Part shown: positions 18,948-26,996 of the stretch, piece after piece
Layout: the number at the start of each line of letters is the position of its first letter
Position numbering within the stretch: the first letter of the stretch is position 1
Source of the DNA: Actinomycetota bacterium
GTDB taxonomy: Bacteria; Actinomycetota; Actinomycetes; Propionibacteriales; Nocardioidaceae
Length of the DNA: 54,875 bases
Assembly (NCBI GenBank): GCA_009701885.1
Contig: WLJH01000026.1
Location: 1-54,875 of the forward strand
Direction: 5' to 3'
Position numbers and translations under genes: made by a program
The notes under the pieces: generated by a model
Databases searched by the model: none
The model's input: the letters and a program-made list of their open reading frames with translations, nothing else
Told to the model about the DNA's origin: nothing

Positions 18948-18953
18948 CGTAGG
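18948..18953 (+). promoter_or_regulatory. Possible -10 element of pspA
   Basis: TAGGGT lies about 50 bases before the pspA ATG in the divergent pspA/DUF3043 region, followed by a GAGAGGGA ribosome site near the start. No sigma-54 type promoter was seen. Confidence 0.4.
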
Positions 18954-19000
18954 GTGAGCGGGTACCGACCTGCCACCGTGCGAGAGGGATCCCCACCACC

Positions 19001-19783
19001 ATGAGTCTCTGGAAGCGCTTCACCCTGATCTTCAAGTCGAAGGCCAGCAAGGCGCTGGACCGTGCCGAGGACCCCCGCGAGACCCTGGACTACAGCTACC
19101 AGCGCCAGCTGGAGCTGCTCACGAAGGTCCGCCGCGGCGTGGCGGACGTGGCGACCAGCCGCAAGCGCGTGGAGCTGCAGATCAACCAGCTCGAGCAGCA
19201 GGCGGCCAAGCTGACCGACCAGGCCCAGAAGGCCATCGACATGGGCCGCGAGGACCTCGCCCGCGAGGCCTTGACCCGCAAGTCGGCCCTCACCGGCCAG
19301 ATCTCCGACCTCCAGGTGCAGCTCTCGCAGCTGCAGGGCGAGGAGGAGAAGCTCGTGCTGGCGCAGCAGAAGCTCCAGGCCAAGGTCGAGAGCTTCCGCA
19401 CGCGCAAGGAGACGATCAAGGCGACCTACACCGCCGCCGAGGCGCAGACCCGGATCAACGAGGCCGTCTCCGGCATCGGCGACGAGTTCGGCGACGTGGG
19501 CGCCGCGATCGCCCGCGCCGAGGACAAGACCGCCCAGATGCAGGCGCGTGCGGGTGCCATCGACGAGCTCATCGCCTCCGGCGCGCTCGACGACGCCTCC
19601 TCGCTCAACGCCGGCGACGACATCGCGCGCGAGCTGGCGGCGATGAGCAGCCAGTCCGACGTCGAGGCCGAGCTGGCCAGGATGAAGGGGGCCTCGGCGC
19701 CCGAGGCGATCGAGGCCGCCGACAGCGGCCCGATCCTCGAGGCCTCCCCGGAGAAGGTCGAGCAGCCCGAGGACCGTGCCTGA
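19001..19783 (+). CDS. pspA: Phage shock protein A / Vipp1 family membrane-stress protein
   Basis: PspA is a peripheral inner-membrane protein that oligomerises to protect damaged membranes. The 260-residue protein is almost wholly helical and coiled-coil, with the N-terminal amphipathic helix SLWKRFTLIFKSKASKALDRAEDP typical of the family and a long coiled coil (about residues 35-150, LELLTKVRRGVADVATSRKR onward). The C-terminal tail is acidic. It opens a block with htpX and pspAB, the actinobacterial arrangement in which PspAB proteins accompany PspA. A hairpin follows the gene. Confidence 0.93.
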   Translation: MSLWKRFTLIFKSKASKALDRAEDPRETLDYSYQRQLELLTKVRRGVADVATSRKRVELQINQLEQQAAKLTDQAQKAIDMGREDLAREALTRKSALTGQISDLQVQLSQLQGEEEKLVLAQQKLQAKVESFRTRKETIKATYTAAEAQTRINEAVSGIGDEFGDVGAAIARAEDKTAQMQARAGAIDELIASGALDDASSLNAGDDIARELAAMSSQSDVEAELARMKGASAPEAIEAADSGPILEASPEKVEQPEDRA

Positions 19784-19804
19784 CGCGCCACCGACCCGCT
19801 GACC

Positions 19805-19837
19805 GGGGCCCCCGCCGCTCGTGCCGGCGGGGGCCTC
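19805..19837 (+). terminator. Hairpin downstream of pspA
   Basis: GGCCCCCGCCG (19807-19817) pairs with CGGCGGGGGCC (19825-19835) around a 7-base loop; two flanking positions can extend the stem with a wobble. Confidence 0.65.
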
Positions 19838-19859
19838 GGTGCGTCCGGGCCCAGCCCGG

Positions 19860-19914
19860 TCCCAGGCCGGTCTCGGCCGGGTCTTGGCGCCCTCTTGGCC
19901 GAATCTTGGCTCGG
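19860..19914 (+). promoter_or_regulatory. Five 11-bp phased units upstream of htpX
   Basis: Starting every 11 bases at 19860, 19871, 19882, 19893 and 19904 are TCCCAGG, TCTCGGC, TCTTGGC, TCTTGGC and TCTTGGC, each followed by 4 GC-rich bases. Three heptamers are identical and one differs at one base. The array ends 17 bases before the htpX ATG. Tandem sites with 11-bp spacing are typical of OmpR/PhoB-type response regulators (established), so this is an operator candidate. Confidence 0.65.
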
Positions 19915-19931
19915 GCAGGGAGGATGGCCCC

Positions 19932-20846
19932 ATGGCTCGCACGCGCTTCATCGGTGACCCCGGGCTGACCGCCCGGATGACCACCGTCATGTTCCTGCTC
20001 GGTGGGCTCTTCGTCGTCCTCATCGTCTCGCTGATGGCGGTGGGCGGTCGCGGGCTGGCCCCGATCATCGGGATCGTCGGGATCGGCATCGCCGTCTACC
20101 AGTGGTGGCGCAGCGACACCGTGGCCATGAAGGCGATGCGGGCGCGGGAGGTGACCCCCGAGCAGGCGCCCGAGCTGCACGCGATGGTCGACCGGCTCTG
20201 CGTCCTGGCCGACATGCCCAAGCCGCGGGTGGGTGTCGCGGACACCCCGATGCCCAACGCCTTCGCGACCGGCCGCTCCCCCGACCGCGCGGTGGTCGTG
20301 GTGACCACCGGCATCCTGAAGACCCTCACCGCCGAGGAGCTCGAGGGCGTGCTCGCACACGAGCTCGCGCACGTCGCCCATCGCGACGTCCTGGTGATGA
20401 CCGTGGCGTCGTCGGCAGGCATCGTCGCGGGCATGGTGACCCAGGGGGCGCAGTACGGCGCGATGTTCGGCGGCAACCGCCGCGAGGGCAACAGCGCCCT
20501 GCCCGTCTGGCTGATGATGCTGCTGGTCAGCATCGTGGTGTACGCCGTCAGCTTCGTCCTCCTCAAGCTGCTCTCGCGCTACCGCGAGCTCTCGGCGGAC
20601 CGGGCGGGCGCGTACCTCACCATGAAGCCCCAGGCCCTGGCCTCGGCGCTGCAGAAGATCTCCGGCGAGATGAACACGATCCCCGACCGCGACCTGCGCG
20701 CCAGCCAGCCGATGAACGCCTTCTTCATCGCCCCGGCGGTGAAGGGCCTCTCGATGCGGACCCTGACCTCCACCCACCCCACCCTCGAGCAGCGCCTCGA
20801 GCAGCTCGCGCGCATCCAGGCCGAGCTCGGTCGGCCGACGGGCTGA
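19932..20846 (+). CDS. htpX: M48 family membrane metalloprotease HtpX
   Basis: HtpX is a membrane zinc protease that removes damaged membrane proteins. The 304-residue protein has two N-terminal transmembrane helices (MTTVMFLLGGLFVVLIVSLM and LAPIIGIVGIGIAVYQWW), the zinc motif HELAHVAHRDVLVM (about residue 143), two further helices, and the third-ligand motif ELSADRAGAYL. The ATG follows a GGGAGG site. It sits between pspA and pspAB, supporting a role in membrane stress. The 11-bp repeat array upstream may control it separately from pspA. Confidence 0.93.
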   Translation: MARTRFIGDPGLTARMTTVMFLLGGLFVVLIVSLMAVGGRGLAPIIGIVGIGIAVYQWWRSDTVAMKAMRAREVTPEQAPELHAMVDRLCVLADMPKPRVGVADTPMPNAFATGRSPDRAVVVVTTGILKTLTAEELEGVLAHELAHVAHRDVLVMTVASSAGIVAGMVTQGAQYGAMFGGNRREGNSALPVWLMMLLVSIVVYAVSFVLLKLLSRYRELSADRAGAYLTMKPQALASALQKISGEMNTIPDRDLRASQPMNAFFIAPAVKGLSMRTLTSTHPTLEQRLEQLARIQAELGRPTG

Positions 20847-20856
20847 GGCGGGCACC

Positions 20857-21435
20857 GTGGGACTCTTCGACTCCATCCTGGGCCGCAGCAAGCCCAAGCA
20901 GGCCAACCTCGACGCGCTCTTCGCCGTGCCGGCCGCGGCGATCAGCCTGCAGGCCGGCGCCGGGCTGCGCCCCACCGGTCTGGGGGCGGTCTGCTACCGC
21001 CCGGCCGGGGGAGCGGCCTTCGCCCAGGCGGAGCAGGAGATCCTCGAGCTGCTCCGTGGCGCCGCCGACGCGCCCGAGGTGCGCCTGGAGCATGACGAGT
21101 TCGGCTTCACCTGGCTGGTCGTCGACGACGACCCCGAGGACGTCGAGGGCCTGGTCACCGACCTGCACGCGGTGAACACCACGCTGGAGACCCACGGCTT
21201 CGGGCCGGGCCTGCTCTGCTCCCTGCTGCCCTTCACCGACGGCGCCGGTCGCACGGTGGGCCTGCTCTACCTCTACAAGCAGGGGACCTTCTACCCGTTC
21301 GCCCCGTCGCCGCAGGGCGGCAAGCAGCGCGACACGCTGTTGGAGATCACGCTGCGCGACCTGCTCGCCGGCGAACTCCCGGTCGAGGCGGAGCGTTCCC
21401 GCTGGCTTGCTGTGTGGGGCGCGCCCGGCCTGTGA
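20857..21435 (+). CDS. pspAB: PspA-associated protein PspAB
   Basis: This 192-residue soluble protein starts MGLFDSILGRSKPKQANLDALF and contains GLGAVCYRPAGGAAFAQAEQEI, FGFTWLVVDDDPEDVEGLVTDLHAVN and a C-terminal WLAVWGAPGL. These match proteins annotated as PspAB, which occur next to pspA and htpX in actinobacteria. Its mechanism is not known. The GTG start lies 10 bases after htpX, in the same operon. Confidence 0.85.
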   Translation: MGLFDSILGRSKPKQANLDALFAVPAAAISLQAGAGLRPTGLGAVCYRPAGGAAFAQAEQEILELLRGAADAPEVRLEHDEFGFTWLVVDDDPEDVEGLVTDLHAVNTTLETHGFGPGLLCSLLPFTDGAGRTVGLLYLYKQGTFYPFAPSPQGGKQRDTLLEITLRDLLAGELPVEAERSRWLAVWGAPGL

Positions 21436-21586
21436 GGCGTCCGGCCAGTAGGGCCCGCGGTGGCATCCACCTGCCACTCCGGCCCTCGACAGGGCGGCGG
21501 TCCTCGCGTTCGTGACACCGCGGGGCCGCAGGCTCCTACGATGGGCGCCGAGCCGCAGGACGGGTCTGACGACGGAGGAGACGGTG

Positions 21587-22792
21587 GTGTCCACCACGCA
21601 CATCGACGCGGAGCGCGTTGTCGAGATCGACCGCTACCGCGTGCTGGTCGAACCACCGCGAGCCGACCTGCTGGCCCTGGTGGACGTTGCTGCTCAGGTC
21701 GCCGACGTGCCGCTGGCCACCATCAACCTGATCACCGACACCGAGCAGCACCAGATCGCCACGACCGGCTTCGACGCCTCGATCTGCGCCCGCGAGGACT
21801 CGATGTGCAACCTGGTGCTCCAGGAGAAGGCGCCCGTGATCGTGCCGGACGCCAGCCAGGACCCGCGATTCAAGGACAACCCGTTCGTCACCGGCGAGAT
21901 CGGCGACGTCCGGTTCTACGCCACCCACCAGCTCCGGACGCCCTCGGGCGTCGTCATCGGCACCCTCTGCGTCTTCGACACCGAGCCCCGCGAGCTCGGG
22001 GACGACCAGGAGGAGGCGCTGGTCAAGCTCGCCGACCGGGTCGTGGACCTGTTGGAGCTGGAACTGCGCACCCGCGAGCTGACCCGCGCCATCGCCGAGC
22101 TGGAGGAGAAGCGCAGGGAGCTCGAGCGCTCCAACGAGGTGCTGACCGCCTTCGCCGGCCAGGTGGCCCACGACCTGCGTAACCCGCTGTCCGCGGTGAG
22201 GATGTCGCTGGAGCTGTTGGAGGACCAGATGGCCTCCCCCGAGCTGGATGCGGACACGCTGGCCTACGTGGCAGCTCGGGCCAACAGCGGCGCCGAGCGC
22301 ATGCAGAGCCTCATCGACGACCTGCTGGCCTACGCGCGGGTCGGTGGCCAGATGAAGCGAGAGCCGGTGGACCTGGGTGCCCTGGTCGCCGACGTACGGG
22401 CGGACCTGGCCGTGCAGCTCTCCGAGGCCGACCTCGTCGTCGAGGACCTTCCGACGGTGGAGGGGGACTCGGTGCAGCTGCGGGCCGTGCTGCAGAACCT
22501 CATCGCCAACAGCGCCAAGTTCGTCCCGCACGGTCAGCGACCCCGGATCGAGGTGCGGGGACGGGCGGCTGGTGACGTGTGGCGCATCGAGGTGGTCGAC
22601 CACGGGCTCGGTGTGCCGGCGGAGGACCGCGAACGTGTCTTCGCCCCGCTGGCGCGCGCCCACGAGGACGTCGACGGGCACGGCATCGGGCTGGCCACGG
22701 TGCGCCGGATCATCGACGCCCACCGCGGGCGGATCGGGATCGAGGAGACCCCGGGCGGCGGCGCGACCGTGTGGGTCGAGCTGCCCCGCTGA
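21587..22792 (+). CDS. GAF-domain sensor histidine kinase
   Basis: The 401-residue soluble kinase has an N-terminal GAF domain (about residues 25-160; DVPLATINLITDTEQHQI, CAREDSMCNLVLQ, GTLCVFDTEPREL), a short coiled coil, a HisKA domain with H-box FAGQVAHDLRNPLSAV (about H195) and a complete HATPase domain: VLQNLIANSAKFV, VDHGLGVPAEDRERVFAP and GHGIGLATVRRIIDAHRG. Catalytic boxes look intact. No transmembrane segment and no adjacent response regulator were found, so it is an orphan kinase. The GTG at 21587 is preceded at 6 bases by GGAGGAG. Two Cys in the GAF region (C-A-R-E-D-S-M-C) could sense redox or metal; that is speculation. Confidence 0.9.
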   Translation: MSTTHIDAERVVEIDRYRVLVEPPRADLLALVDVAAQVADVPLATINLITDTEQHQIATTGFDASICAREDSMCNLVLQEKAPVIVPDASQDPRFKDNPFVTGEIGDVRFYATHQLRTPSGVVIGTLCVFDTEPRELGDDQEEALVKLADRVVDLLELELRTRELTRAIAELEEKRRELERSNEVLTAFAGQVAHDLRNPLSAVRMSLELLEDQMASPELDADTLAYVAARANSGAERMQSLIDDLLAYARVGGQMKREPVDLGALVADVRADLAVQLSEADLVVEDLPTVEGDSVQLRAVLQNLIANSAKFVPHGQRPRIEVRGRAAGDVWRIEVVDHGLGVPAEDRERVFAPLARAHEDVDGHGIGLATVRRIIDAHRGRIGIEETPGGGATVWVELPR

Positions 22793-22801
22793 GGGCTCCC
22801 C

Positions 22802-23977
22802 TCAGTCCTTGGCGGTGCGTCCCGGGAGGGCCAGCATCCGCTCGAGCGCGACCAGCGCCCACCGCTCGGTCTCGGCGTCGACCTCGATCCGGTTGACCAC
22901 CACGCCGTCGACCAGGGACTCCAGTGCCCAGACCAGGTGCGGGAGGTCGATGCGGTTCATCGTCGAGCAGTAGCAGACGTTGCGGTCCAGGAACGCGATC
23001 CGCTTGTCGGGGTGGGAGTCGGCGAGCCGCTTCACGAGGTTGAGCTCGGTGCCGATGGCCCAGGAGGAGCCGGCCGGCGCGGCCTCGATCGTCTTGATGA
23101 TGAACTCCGTGGACCCGACGAGGTCGGCCTTGAGGACCACGTCGTGAGAGCACTCGGGGTGCACGAGGATGGTGATCTCGGGGTCGGCCTCGCGCAGGGC
23201 GTCGACGACGTCGGCGGAGAAGCGGCCGTGCACCGAGCAGTGGCCCTTCCACAGGATCATCCGGGCGTCCTGCAGCTGCTGTGGGGTCAGGCCTCCGTCG
23301 GGGCGGTGCGGGTCCCAGACGACGCAGTCCTCGAGGGAGAGGCCGAGCTGCAGGACCGCGGTGTTGCGACCGAGGTGCTGGTCGGGCAGGAAGAGGACCT
23401 TGGTGTCGGGGCCGTGCTGCTCGTAGGCCCACTCCAGCGCGGTCTGGGCGTTGCTGGAGGTGCACACCACTCCGCCGTTGCGACCGCAGAAGGCCTTGAT
23501 GTCGGCGCTGGAGTTCATGTACGTCACGGGGACGACCTGTCCCTGCACGCCGGCGGCGGCCATCGCCTCCCACGCCGTCTCGACCTGGGTGAGGCGGGCC
23601 ATGTCGGCCATCGAGCAGCCGGCGGCGAGGTCGGGCAGCACGACCTGCTGCTCCGGGCCGGTCAGGATGTCGGCGGACTCGGCCATGAAGTGCACGCCGC
23701 AGAAGACGATGAACTCCGCGTCGGGACGGGCCGCGGCGTCGCGCGCCAGCTTGAAGGAGTCGCCGGTGACGTCGGCGAACTGGATGACCTCGTCGCGCTG
23801 GTAGTGGTGGCCCAGCACGAAGACGCGGTCGCCCAGCGCGGCCTTGGCAGCCTCGGCACGCGCCACCAGGTCGGGGTCGGAGGCCGCGGGCAGGTCGCCC
23901 GGGCACTCGACGCCCCGCTCGGCGGAGAGGTCGCGCCCGCGTCCGAGAGGCAGCAGCGGAAGGTCCACGGTGGTCAT
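22802..23977 (-). CDS. nadA: Quinolinate synthase A
   Basis: NadA condenses iminoaspartate with dihydroxyacetone phosphate to quinolinate in NAD synthesis, using a [4Fe-4S] cluster. The 391-residue protein has VLGHHYQRDEVIQFADVTGDS, FCGVHFMAESADIL, CSMADMA, VVCTSSNAQTAL, LVHPECSHDVV and NVCYCSTMNRIDL, covering the cluster-binding Cys of the family. The start lacks a ribosome site but has TACGCT exactly 6 bases upstream, suggesting a leaderless mRNA. No nadB or nadC follows in this window. It is convergent with the GAF kinase with a 9-base gap. Confidence 0.96.
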   Translation of the reverse strand: MTTVDLPLLPLGRGRDLSAERGVECPGDLPAASDPDLVARAEAAKAALGDRVFVLGHHYQRDEVIQFADVTGDSFKLARDAAARPDAEFIVFCGVHFMAESADILTGPEQQVVLPDLAAGCSMADMARLTQVETAWEAMAAAGVQGQVVPVTYMNSSADIKAFCGRNGGVVCTSSNAQTALEWAYEQHGPDTKVLFLPDQHLGRNTAVLQLGLSLEDCVVWDPHRPDGGLTPQQLQDARMILWKGHCSVHGRFSADVVDALREADPEITILVHPECSHDVVLKADLVGSTEFIIKTIEAAPAGSSWAIGTELNLVKRLADSHPDKRIAFLDRNVCYCSTMNRIDLPHLVWALESLVDGVVVNRIEVDAETERWALVALERMLALPGRTAKD

Positions 23978-23989
23978 GTGACCAGCGTA
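23975..23989 (-). promoter_or_regulatory. Leaderless-type -10 element of nadA
   Basis: On the minus strand TACGCT (23989-23984) is exactly 6 bases before the ATG at 23977, with no ribosome site. Confidence 0.6.
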
Positions 23990-24103
23990 GGCCGGTCCCG
24001 GTGCGGGTCCAGCACCGGCGGGTGGGGTCGCCCCCCCACGGGTGCGGCGACCGGCCGGACCCGTCCCGGGTGGAGCAAGCGGCGGCCGAGGCCCGCAGGC
24101 GCG

Positions 24104-25996
24104 TCAGGACGTGCGTCGGCGGCGTACGACGAGGCCGAGCGCGGCGACCAGCAGGACCAGTACCCCGGCCCCGACGACCGCCGGCACGACCCACCCGGGC
24201 GTGCCCGGCTCTGCGGGGTCCGATGCCTCCGCGGGCGGGGTGTCGGAGGAGTCCGTGGGGGAGCCCTCGGACTGTCCTGCCGGCGGGGAGACACCGTCCG
24301 GCGCGACGAGGTCGCTGGAGGTGATCAGCTCGCCCGGGGCGGCGTACGTGGGCTCGCCGGTCTCCTCGCCCTGCACCTCCACGGTGATCGTGTAGGGGAG
24401 CTCGACCGAGGTCGGCGAGTCGATCTCGGCGCCGTAGAGGACGTAGTAGTCGCCGGCGAGGAAGTGCCCGTCGTCGCGCTCCCGGTTGGTCCACGCGACC
24501 GGTGAGATGCCGGTCATCTGGACCGTCGGGGTGCGTTGGGCGCGGTCGGTGCTCGCGCCGGCGTCGAGGTCGTCGCCGAGCGAGGCGCGCAGCGGGCTCA
24601 TCAGCTGCAGGGCGAAGGACGAGAAGCCGTCGGACACCGCCTCGTCCTGCGCAGCGGTCAGGCCGGGACGGTCCACGCGGACGGCCAGGCTCTGCCCCCA
24701 CCCGACCCGCACCCGGAACGCGTTGACCTCCCCGGGGACCACGGTGGCGGCGTACTTTGTGCCTGGTTCCAGGAGGGTGGCGTCCTCGAACGAGGTGCCG
24801 GCCACGACGGGCTGGGCCCGCCCGGCGGCCCGCGCCGGCTCCGCGAGGACCGATGTGTCCACCTCGGTAGGCAGGGAGTCGAGGTTCTCGACAGGTGGCT
24901 CCTCGACGATCGAGAGGCCGAAGGGCAGCCGCCCGGTGTCGTCACCGAGCCGAGTGACACGGACGTGCACGGGATCCCCGCAGGAGTAGGGGCCCTCCGC
25001 GGGCGCCAGCTGGCTCGTGCCGGTGAACAGCGGGACGATCGTCGAGAAGGTGCTGGTGCCGCAGCCCCCGCCGTCCGGCTCGACGACGTCGGTCTGCAGG
25101 TCGCTGAGCCCGCCGGGCTGCAGCTCGTAGGAACTGGCGATGACGGTGGAGCCCGGGACCTGGCGCTCGTAGACGTACCAGCGCTCCTGGACCCCTCCGC
25201 CGAGGCGGTCCGCGTACCGGCCGGCACCCAGCGGCAGCGCCTCGGACTGGCTGGTGCCGCCGACCACGGGTGCTCCGTCGATCTCGAAGGGACGCAGGGC
25301 ACGCTCGGTGGCCGTCGACAGGCTGCTGGTGATCTCCTCGGCGGACGAGGCGTCGTAGTAGCGACCCTCGGCCACGCCGGCGATGCACCGCAGCTGGGCG
25401 CGCGCGTCCCCGTCGACCGCGAGCCCGACGACGTCGATGCGCAGGTCGATGCCCTGCGCCGAGAGGTCCTGGGCCACCTCGCACGGGTCGGGCTCACAGG
25501 TCGCCACTCCGTCGGAGACGAGCACGATGCTGCGAGCGCTGTCCGGGTCGAGGTCCTTCGCGGCCTGCTGCAGCGCGAAGCCGATCGGGGTCTCGCCGTA
25601 GGGCCGGTAGCGCTCGACCTCGCGCAGCAGCTCCTCGCGGTTGCCGGTGTCCGGCGCCACGACCTGCTGGCTGTCCGTGCACGCACCTGGCTGGTCGCGG
25701 TCGAAGACCTCGGCACCGAAGACCCGCATCCCGACGACGGCGTCCTCCGGCAGCGAGGCCACGACGTCGCGCAGCGCCTGCTTGGCCGCCTCGATCTTGG
25801 TCGTGCCGCCGCCCGCAGGCTCGGCCATCGAGCCGCTGGAGTCCAGCACCAGCATGGTGGAGGTCTCCGGGGGCGTGGTCGTCGGTTGCTCCTGCGCGGT
25901 GGCGGAGGGCATCAGGGACGCGGGTGTCACGGCCATGGCCAGGAGGAGTGCGGTGAACAGGGCGGCCGGCCGGCGGCGGGGCAGGAGCGGGAGCAC
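24104..25996 (-). CDS. Secreted, membrane-anchored von Willebrand factor type A protein
   Basis: The 630-residue protein has an N-terminal signal peptide (MLPLLPRRRPAALFTALLLA, cleavage near SATAQEQ), a VWA domain (about residues 45-215) with the metal-ion site MLVLDSSGSMAEP and VLVSDGVATCE, then a long extracellular beta-rich region, a Thr/Ser/Pro-rich stalk (PAGQSEGSPTDSSDTPPAEA) and a C-terminal helix (VVPAVVGAGVLVLLVAALGLVV) with RRRRTS as stop-transfer. It should be anchored in the membrane with the VWA domain outside. VWA domains mediate adhesion or assembly; the partner is unknown. The GTG start has GGGAGG upstream. Confidence 0.9.
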   Translation of the reverse strand: MLPLLPRRRPAALFTALLLAMAVTPASLMPSATAQEQPTTTPPETSTMLVLDSSGSMAEPAGGGTTKIEAAKQALRDVVASLPEDAVVGMRVFGAEVFDRDQPGACTDSQQVVAPDTGNREELLREVERYRPYGETPIGFALQQAAKDLDPDSARSIVLVSDGVATCEPDPCEVAQDLSAQGIDLRIDVVGLAVDGDARAQLRCIAGVAEGRYYDASSAEEITSSLSTATERALRPFEIDGAPVVGGTSQSEALPLGAGRYADRLGGGVQERWYVYERQVPGSTVIASSYELQPGGLSDLQTDVVEPDGGGCGTSTFSTIVPLFTGTSQLAPAEGPYSCGDPVHVRVTRLGDDTGRLPFGLSIVEEPPVENLDSLPTEVDTSVLAEPARAAGRAQPVVAGTSFEDATLLEPGTKYAATVVPGEVNAFRVRVGWGQSLAVRVDRPGLTAAQDEAVSDGFSSFALQLMSPLRASLGDDLDAGASTDRAQRTPTVQMTGISPVAWTNRERDDGHFLAGDYYVLYGAEIDSPTSVELPYTITVEVQGEETGEPTYAAPGELITSSDLVAPDGVSPPAGQSEGSPTDSSDTPPAEASDPAEPGTPGWVVPAVVGAGVLVLLVAALGLVVRRRRTS

Positions 25997-26038
25997 GGGC
26001 CCTCCCTACCCCGTTGCACCCGACGTCATGCCCTCGAC

Positions 26039-26962
26039 CTACAGCAGCGCGCCGTGGTGGAGGTACGGCGCGGGCGGCTTCATGCCGCGCACCCCGAGGT
26101 AGCCCTCGGTACGGACCGTGAGCCCGGCGTCGAGGCCCACCCGCAGTGCCCACTGGTTGGCGCCGGTGACGTGCGGGACCTCCACCTCGCCGTCGGCCTC
26201 CGCGAGTGCCGCCCACAGCAACCGCGCCGCCGTGCGCCGGTCGGTCGCGGCCAGCGCCAGGACCGAGCCGCCGTCCCCGACGTACACGTAGCCGCTGCTC
26301 GCTCGGTCGGTGACCACCAAGGCTCGGCCCGTCCGCGCCAGGAGCAGGTGGTCGTGGCCCCGACCGGCGCCGCGGACGCGGCGATCCAGCGAGTCGAGCT
26401 CGTCCAGGTCGCCGGGCGTCGCCTCGCGGACGCCGCGCAGCGAGGGCGTGGCAGCGCGGTCGACGCGACCGGTCATCACCATCTGCGGGTGCAGGTCGAA
26501 GCCGGCCGCGAGGTAGCGCCGCACCGCCCGGGGGTCGGAGGACGAGGAGAGCATGCCGCGCAGGCAGCCGCGCGAGTGCAGGAGCGCGGCGTCCAGCAGC
26601 GGCCGGCCGATCCCTCCCTGGTGGCCGGGCAGCACCGCGAACGTGGCCAGCACCCACAGCGTCTCGCGGCGCAGCGAGGTGACCATGCCGACCGTCCGCC
26701 CGTCGACGTCGGCGACCCAGCAACCGGGCCCGTCGGTGTCGAGCAGCGACCGGGTCCGGTCGATCCACCGCTGGGAGCGCGTGGCCGGCCGCCGCTCGGG
26801 CGCCCGGTCGCCGACACGTCGCGCGGCCAGGTCGACCTGCAGGAACGCCTCGGCGCTGATCTGCTCGGCCACCTCGACGTCCTCGGGGCGCATCGGCCGC
26901 ACGACCAGGCCTCCGGTCCCGTCGCCCCCGACGCCCGTGCGCCCACCCGAGCCTGCCGTCAC
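26039..26962 (-). CDS. GNAT family N-acetyltransferase (Eis-like two-domain size)
   Basis: The 307-residue protein starts with a GNAT domain: LVVRPMRPEDVEVAEQISAEAF, then VLATFAVLPGHQGGIGRPLLDAAL, in which Q-G-G-I-G-R fits the acetyl-CoA loop, then AVRRYLAAGFDLHPQMVM. A second, weaker GNAT-like half follows (ALVVTDRASSGYVYVGDGGSVLALAAT). This resembles two-domain actinobacterial GNATs; the substrate is not known. The GTG start is preceded at 7 bases by TAGGTT, suggesting a leaderless mRNA, and it is divergent from the glycerate kinase gene. Confidence 0.85.
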   Translation of the reverse strand: MTAGSGGRTGVGGDGTGGLVVRPMRPEDVEVAEQISAEAFLQVDLAARRVGDRAPERRPATRSQRWIDRTRSLLDTDGPGCWVADVDGRTVGMVTSLRRETLWVLATFAVLPGHQGGIGRPLLDAALLHSRGCLRGMLSSSSDPRAVRRYLAAGFDLHPQMVMTGRVDRAATPSLRGVREATPGDLDELDSLDRRVRGAGRGHDHLLLARTGRALVVTDRASSGYVYVGDGGSVLALAATDRRTAARLLWAALAEADGEVEVPHVTGANQWALRVGLDAGLTVRTEGYLGVRGMKPPAPYLHHGALL

Positions 26963-26975
26963 GACCGGCAACCTA
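26960..26975 (-). promoter_or_regulatory. Leaderless-type -10 element of the GNAT gene
   Basis: On the minus strand TAGGTT (26975-26970) lies 7 bases before the GTG at 26962 in a 34-base divergent intergenic space. Confidence 0.5.
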
Positions 26976-26996
26976 CCCGTGCAGGAGGATGGGGGC

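Noticed and set aside
19921..19931. Earlier in-frame ATG for htpX upstream of 19932
   Set aside because: Upstream frame runs through the 11-bp repeat array and the pspA terminator, and the N-terminal membrane helix starts right after 19932.
24070..24100. Possible third REP-like copy after the VWA gene
   Set aside because: Only about 14 bases resemble the conserved end (12 matches) and the stem is not recognisable, so it is mentioned but not annotated.
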